From the NCBI GenBank assembly GCA_028288445.1, contig JAQBNT010000240.1, positions 1 to 35,566 of the forward strand: a stretch of DNA of 35,566 nt, read 5' to 3'. Shown here one piece after another: positions 31,215 to 35,566 of the stretch. This DNA comes from Hymenobacter sp. (GTDB lineage: Bacteria > Bacteroidota > Bacteroidia > Cytophagales > Hymenobacteraceae). The notes beneath the pieces were generated by a model that did no database searches, was not told the DNA's origin, and saw nothing but the letters and a program-made list of their open reading frames with translations. The first letter of the stretch is position 1, and each line of letters starts with the position of its first letter. A program made the position numbers and the translations under genes.

Positions 31215-34200
31215 ATGAATAAGTTCATTCAAGGCATCATTGCCTTTTCGCTCAAGAACAAAGGCTTCATCTTCCTCATGACCTTGGTGGTGGTGGTGAT
31301 GGGCATCGTGAGCTACCGGAACACGCCCATCGAGGCCTTCCCAGATGTTACCAACACCGAAATCACCATCATCACGCAGTGGCCCGGCCGCTCGGCCGAG
31401 GAGATGGAGAAGTTCGTGACCGTGCCCATCGAAATTGCGCTGAACCCGGTGCAGAAAAAGGCTTCGGTGCGCAGCACCACGCTGTTTGGCCTGTCGGTGG
31501 TGAAGGTGATTTTTGACGATGGCGTGGACGACGCCTTTGCCCGGCCGCAGGTGAATAACCTGCTGCGCGAGGTGGATTTGCCCGACGGCATCACGCCCGA
31601 CGTGCAGCCGCCCTACGGCCCGACCGGCGAAATCTACCGCTACACCCTGGAAAGCAAAACCAAAACCGTGCGCGAGCTCAAAACCCTGCAGGACTGGGTG
31701 ATTGAGCGCAACCTGAAAGCCGTGCCCGGCGTGGCCGACGTGAACAGCTTCGGTGGCGAGGTGAAGGACTACGAAATCTCGGTGAACCCCGGCAAGTTGC
31801 AGGATTTCGGCCTCACGCCGCTCGACCTCTACAACGCCGTGCAGCGCTCCAACATCAACGTGGGTGGCGACGTGATAAACGAGGGCCAACAGAACTACGT
31901 GGTGCGCGGCATCGGTCTGCTGAACAACATCTCCGACATCACCAACACGGTGATTAAGAACGTGAACGGCGTGCCGATTCTGGTGCGCGACGTGGCCCGC
32001 GTGACCGAAAGCGCCCTGCCGCGCCTGGGCCAGGTCGGCCGGGGCCTGGAGGACGACAAGCTGGAAGGCATCGTGGTGATGCGCAAGGGCGAAAACCCTT
32101 CGGAAGTCATTGCCCGTCTGCACGATAAAGTGGACGAGCTAAATTCGAAAATCCTGCCGCCCGATGTGAAGATGAAAACCTTTTACGACCGGCAGCAGCT
32201 CATCGATTTCTCCACGGAGACGGTGATTCACAACCTGATGGAAGGCATTGTGCTGGTCACGCTCATCGTGTTCCTGTTCATGGCCGACTGGCGCACCACG
32301 GTCATCGTGTCGGTGATTATTCCGCTGGCGCTGCTGTTTGCCTTCATCTGCCTGCGGCTGCGCGGTATGAGCGCCAACCTGCTCAGCATGGGTGCCATTG
32401 ACTTCGGTATCATCATCGACGGGGCCGTGGTGATGGTGGAAGGGCTGTTCGTGGCCCTCGACCACAAGGCCCACGAAATGGGCATGGAGCGGTTCAACAA
32501 GCTCTCCAAACTCGGGCTGATTAAGAAGTCGGGCCGTGACATGGGTAAATCGATTTTCTTCGCCAAAGCCATTATTATCACGGCGTTATTGCCGATTTTC
32601 TCCTTTGAGAAAGTGGAAGGCAAGGTATTCAGCCCGCTGGCCTGGACGCTGGGCTTCGCCCTGCTGGGCGCGCTGATTTTCACGCTCACGCTGGTGCCGG
32701 TGCTGGTGAGCATCCTGCTGAAAAAGAACGTGAAGGAGAAGGACAACTTCTTCGTGCGCGGCGTGAACAACGGGGCCAACCGCTTCTTCCGCTTCACTTA
32801 TGCTCGCAAAACGGCCACGCTCATCATCGCCTTCGTGGTAACGGCTGTGGGCCTGTATTCCTTCTCGTTCCTAGGTTCAGAATTCCTGCCGGAACTGAAC
32901 GAGGGCTCGATTTACGTGCGGGCCCAGTTGCCGCTGAGCATCAGTTTGGAATCATCGAACGAGCTCTGCAACCAGATGCGGCGCGACTTCCTGAGCTTCC
33001 CCGAAGTGAGCGACGTGGTGAGCCAGACCGGCCGCCCCAACGACGGCACCGACCCCACGGGCTTCTATAACAACGAGTTTCTGGTGCAGCTCAAGCACAC
33101 GCCAGAGGTGGAGAAAAAGATGAAATCCAAGGCCTACCGCGAGGATTTGGTGGAGCGCATGAAGTCCAAACTCGACAAGTTTACCGGCGTCGACTTCAAC
33201 TTCTCGCAGCCCATCACCGACAACGTGGAGGAAGCCGCCTCGGGTGTAAAAGGCTCCATTGCGGTGAAGATTTACGGCACCGACCTGGCTACACTGGAGG
33301 CCAAGGCCCGCGAAGTATATGAGGTGCTGAAAACAGTAAAAGGCATTGACGACCTGGGCGTGCTGCGCAATATCGGCCAGCCCGAGTTCCACGTCGACCT
33401 CGACGAGCGCCGCATGGCCAGCTACGGCGTGAGCAAGTCTGACGCCGCCTCGGTGCTGGAAATGGCGGTGGGCGGCAAGGAGGCCACCCAGTTGTATGAG
33501 GGCGAGCGCAAGTTTCCCATCCGGGTGCGCTACGAGCCCCAGTTCCGCCAGACGCCCACCGAAATTTCGGCCCTGATGGTGCCCACGCAATCGGGCAAGA
33601 CCATCCCGCTCACTGAAATCGCCAACATCGGCTCCGTGACTGGCCCGAGCCTGATTTACCGCGATGACAACCGCCGCTTCGCCGCCGTGAAGTTTAGCAT
33701 CCGGGGCCGCGACATGGGTTCTACCATCAAGGAAGCCCAGGAAAAGGTGAACCGCCACGTCGTGCTCCCCAAAGGCTACGAACAGAAGTGGACCGGCGAC
33801 TTCGAAAACCAGCGCCGCGCCCAGCAGCGCCTCTCGCAGGTGGTGCCCATTTCGCTGGGCCTCATTTTCTTCATCCTGTTTATCCTGTTCGGCAACCTGA
33901 AAGATGCCGGGCTGGTGCTGCTCAACGTGCCGTTTGCCATCATCGGCGGCATTGCGGCGCTGCTTATCACGCACACCAACTTCTCGATTTCGGCCGGTAT
34001 CGGCTTCATCGCGCTGTTTGGTATCTGTATTCAGAACGGCGTAATTCTGATATCCGTCTTCAAGCAGAACTTGGTGAAGAAGCACACACTCGACCATTCC
34101 ATCAACGAAGGCGTGATTTCGCGGGTGCGTCCCGTGGTGATGACGGCCCTAATGGCCACCATCGGCCTGATGCCGGCTGCCATTTCGACGGGCATCGGCT

Positions 34201-34373
34201 CCGAAACTTCCAAACCGCTAGCCATTGTAGTAATCGGTGGTTTAATTACGGGTACCATCCTCACGCTTTTTGTATTCCCGCTGGTGTTTGAGCGCTTCTA
34301 TCGCTCGGAGCATACCAAGTACGTGCCGTTGCCCGGCGAGAAGGGGTATGTAGAGCCGGTGGCTGCGCATTGA
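31215..34373 (+). CDS. Heavy-metal efflux RND pump (CusA/CzcA family)
   Basis: This is a 1052-residue inner-membrane proton antiporter of the HME-RND family. The first span is followed by TPIEAFPDVTNTEITIITQWPGRSAEEME, and VQPPYGPTGEIYRYTLE is also diagnostic. A second cluster of spans starts at ~residue 335, with the proton-relay segment GAIDFGIIIDGAVVMVEG (Asp396, Asp402). The second half repeats the layout (spans near 860-1035). Length is typical. It exports divalent or monovalent heavy metals through the adaptor and outer-membrane factor encoded just upstream. The exact metal (Zn/Co/Cd or Cu/Ag) is not readable here. A repeat and a strong terminator follow. Confidence 0.95.
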   Translation: MNKFIQGIIAFSLKNKGFIFLMTLVVVVMGIVSYRNTPIEAFPDVTNTEITIITQWPGRSAEEMEKFVTVPIEIALNPVQKKASVRSTTLFGLSVVKVIFDDGVDDAFARPQVNNLLREVDLPDGITPDVQPPYGPTGEIYRYTLESKTKTVRELKTLQDWVIERNLKAVPGVADVNSFGGEVKDYEISVNPGKLQDFGLTPLDLYNAVQRSNINVGGDVINEGQQNYVVRGIGLLNNISDITNTVIKNVNGVPILVRDVARVTESALPRLGQVGRGLEDDKLEGIVVMRKGENPSEVIARLHDKVDELNSKILPPDVKMKTFYDRQQLIDFSTETVIHNLMEGIVLVTLIVFLFMADWRTTVIVSVIIPLALLFAFICLRLRGMSANLLSMGAIDFGIIIDGAVVMVEGLFVALDHKAHEMGMERFNKLSKLGLIKKSGRDMGKSIFFAKAIIITALLPIFSFEKVEGKVFSPLAWTLGFALLGALIFTLTLVPVLVSILLKKNVKEKDNFFVRGVNNGANRFFRFTYARKTATLIIAFVVTAVGLYSFSFLGSEFLPELNEGSIYVRAQLPLSISLESSNELCNQMRRDFLSFPEVSDVVSQTGRPNDGTDPTGFYNNEFLVQLKHTPEVEKKMKSKAYREDLVERMKSKLDKFTGVDFNFSQPITDNVEEAASGVKGSIAVKIYGTDLATLEAKAREVYEVLKTVKGIDDLGVLRNIGQPEFHVDLDERRMASYGVSKSDAASVLEMAVGGKEATQLYEGERKFPIRVRYEPQFRQTPTEISALMVPTQSGKTIPLTEIANIGSVTGPSLIYRDDNRRFAAVKFSIRGRDMGSTIKEAQEKVNRHVVLPKGYEQKWTGDFENQRRAQQRLSQVVPISLGLIFFILFILFGNLKDAGLVLLNVPFAIIGGIAALLITHTNFSISAGIGFIALFGICIQNGVILISVFKQNLVKKHTLDHSINEGVISRVRPVVMTALMATIGLMPAAISTGIGSETSKPLAIVVIGGLITGTILTLFVFPLVFERFYRSEHTKYVPLPGEKGYVEPVAAH

Positions 34374-34444
34374 TGTAGCGTGGGCTCTGTGAGTCCGCGT
34401 ATCGACTGCTCGCTCAGGCGCGGACTCGCAGAGTCCGCGCTACA
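34374..34444. repeat. Inverted repeat (TGTAGCG...GAGTCCGCG family) after the first pump gene
   Basis: The left arm 34374-34399 (TGTAGCGTGGGCTCTG...) pairs with the right arm 34419-34444 (...CAGAGTCCGCGCTACA) with several mismatches, around an ~19-base loop. It begins at the pump stop codon and runs straight into the terminator. Confidence 0.85.
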
Positions 34445-34445
34445 T

Positions 34446-34483
34446 AAAAAAGCCCGCTGCCTGATAAGGCAGCGGGCTTTTTT
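34446..34483 (+). terminator. Strong intrinsic terminator between the two RND pump genes
   Basis: Perfect 16-bp arms AAAAAAGCCCGCTGCC and GGCAGCGGGCTTTTTT enclose TGATAA. The T-run suits plus-strand termination, so the second pump probably has its own promoter or depends on read-through. Confidence 0.92.
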
Positions 34484-34615
34484 GTGCTCTGCTCTTCATA
34501 AAACACTCATTGTTTTCTCATCAACTTTTCACCAGATTCTCATTTTCCGGTCGAATTCGATTCAATTCAGCCGGAATGGCAGCCGTTCGCTACCCACTTC
34601 CCACCCCGCACTGGC

Positions 34616-35566
34616 ATGAATAAGTTTATTTCCGGCATTGTTGCCTTCTCGTTGAAGAACCGCTTCTTCATCTTTTTCATGACGGCACTGCTTGTCGCGG
34701 GCGGCACCTACAGTTACGTCCACACGCCCATCGAGGCGTTTCCCGACGTCACAAATACCCAGATGATTATCGTGAGCCTCTGGCCCGGCCGCTCGGCCGA
34801 GGAGGTGGAGCGGTTCGTGAGCACGCCCATCGAGGTAGCCATGAACTCGGTGCAGATGAAAAGCAATATGCGGAGCATCAGCATGTTTGGCCTCTCAGTG
34901 CTGAAGATAAACTTTGAGGATAACGTGGAGGATTTCTTCGCCCGGCAGCAGGTGAACAATCTGTTGAGCGGGGTGAATCTGCCGGTCGGCTGTGACTCGC
35001 ACGTGCAGCCGCCATATGGCCCGACGGGCGAGATTTTCCGCTACACGGTGCAGAGCCGCACCGGTCGCAGCACCAACGAGCTGCTCGCCATTCAGGACTG
35101 GACGGTGGAGCGGCAGTTGAAATCGGTGCCCGGCGTGGCCGACATTGCGGCCTTCGGCGGCACCCGTAAGGTGTACGAAATCAGCGTGAACCCTGCCATG
35201 CTGGCCAAGTACGACATGACGCCGCTGGAGGTGTACGACGCCGTGCAGAAGAGCAACCTGAACGTGGGCGGCGACGTGATTGAGAAGAACTCGCAGAGCT
35301 ACGTGGTGCGTGGCATCGGCCTGCTCACCAAGCCCGAGGACATCGGCAACATCATCGTCAAGGACATCAACAACGTGCCTGTGCTGGTGCGCAACGTGGC
35401 CCAGGTGACGGAAAGCAACGCCCCCCGCGTGGGCCAGGCCGGCCTCGACGACCAGAGCGACGTGGTGGAAGGCATCGTGATTATGCGCAAGGGCGAAAAC
35501 CCGGCCGAGGTGCTGGGCCGCGTGAAAGCCAAGATTGCCGAGCTCAACGAAAAGGTGCTGCCCAAC
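34616..35566 (+). CDS. Second heavy-metal efflux RND pump (CusA/CzcA family), 3' truncated by window end
   Basis: An open frame of 317 codons runs from the ATG at 34616 to the last base with no stop. The translation begins MNKFISGIVAFSLKNRFFIF and closely parallels the first pump: TPIEAFPDVTNTQMIIVSLWPG, FGLSVLKINFEDNVEDFFA, VQPPYGPTGEIFRYTVQS, SVPGVADIAAFGG and NVGGDVIEKNSQSYVVRGIG. It is therefore a tandem paralogue, but with many substitutions (e.g. a Cys in LPVGCDSH), so it may have a different metal preference. It covers only the first span and part of the periplasmic porter domain. No separate adaptor gene precedes it. Confidence 0.93.
   Translation, partial: MNKFISGIVAFSLKNRFFIFFMTALLVAGGTYSYVHTPIEAFPDVTNTQMIIVSLWPGRSAEEVERFVSTPIEVAMNSVQMKSNMRSISMFGLSVLKINFEDNVEDFFARQQVNNLLSGVNLPVGCDSHVQPPYGPTGEIFRYTVQSRTGRSTNELLAIQDWTVERQLKSVPGVADIAAFGGTRKVYEISVNPAMLAKYDMTPLEVYDAVQKSNLNVGGDVIEKNSQSYVVRGIGLLTKPEDIGNIIVKDINNVPVLVRNVAQVTESNAPRVGQAGLDDQSDVVEGIVIMRKGENPAEVLGRVKAKIAELNEKVLPN

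Overview
The window looks like chromosomal DNA from a GC-rich member of the Bacteroidota, most probably a Hymenobacter-like Cytophagales bacterium. This is inferred from four gliding-motility genes (gldA, gldC, gldF, gldG), several -7 boxes of the Bacteroidota type TAnnTTTG, Bacteroidota-type lipoproteins and DUF families, and many small palindromic intergenic repeats. No rRNA, tRNA, transposase, integrase or cas gene was seen.

Layout. 1-2336: tail of a class I glutamine amidotransferase, a small membrane protein, a dGTPase-like HD phosphohydrolase (dgt), and a six-copy 41-bp palindromic minisatellite. 2337-9276: an M1 metallopeptidase with a probable C-terminal outer-membrane barrel, a DUF1810 protein, DUF1648 and DUF1361 membrane proteins, and a large TPR plus periplasmic-binding-fold protein with the architecture of LpoA. 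9386-14602: hemL, an exported single-span acidic-tail protein, dcd, a Spy-like small periplasmic protein, gldC and dnaN. 14690-16050: an AT-rich insert with a DUF2971 gene carrying an IF-2-N-like head, a decayed second copy of the gldG 3' end, and a 42-bp tandem repeat. 16052-20265: SDR, gldA, gldF and gldG in one direction. 20293-24954: a GIN-domain lipoprotein, a second SDR, an MlaE/MlaF lipid-transport ABC pair, a YfiT/DinB protein and a BFN-UVR protein. 25168-28490: etfB-etfA, a small TPR protein and a DUF937 protein. 28628-end: a TolC/CzcC-like outer-membrane factor, a CzcB-like adaptor lipoprotein and two tandem heavy-metal RND pumps, the second cut off by the window end.

How the genes work together. 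GldA/F/G are the ABC-transporter-like gliding proteins and GldC is a gliding accessory lying near dnaN. EtfA and EtfB form one flavoprotein dimer. MlaE and MlaF form the core of a phospholipid transporter, with no MCE-domain partner in the window. The last four genes form a tripartite metal-efflux locus.

The most unusual property of the window is its repeats. At least five families of hairpin repeat occur, and they repeatedly sit exactly between genes whose products form one complex (gldA|gldF, mlaE|mlaF, etfB|etfA). Two further arrays have 41- and 42-bp periods built on a perfect palindrome. The best candidate for something undescribed at the gene level is the AT-rich DUF2971 insert beside a gldG recombination scar.
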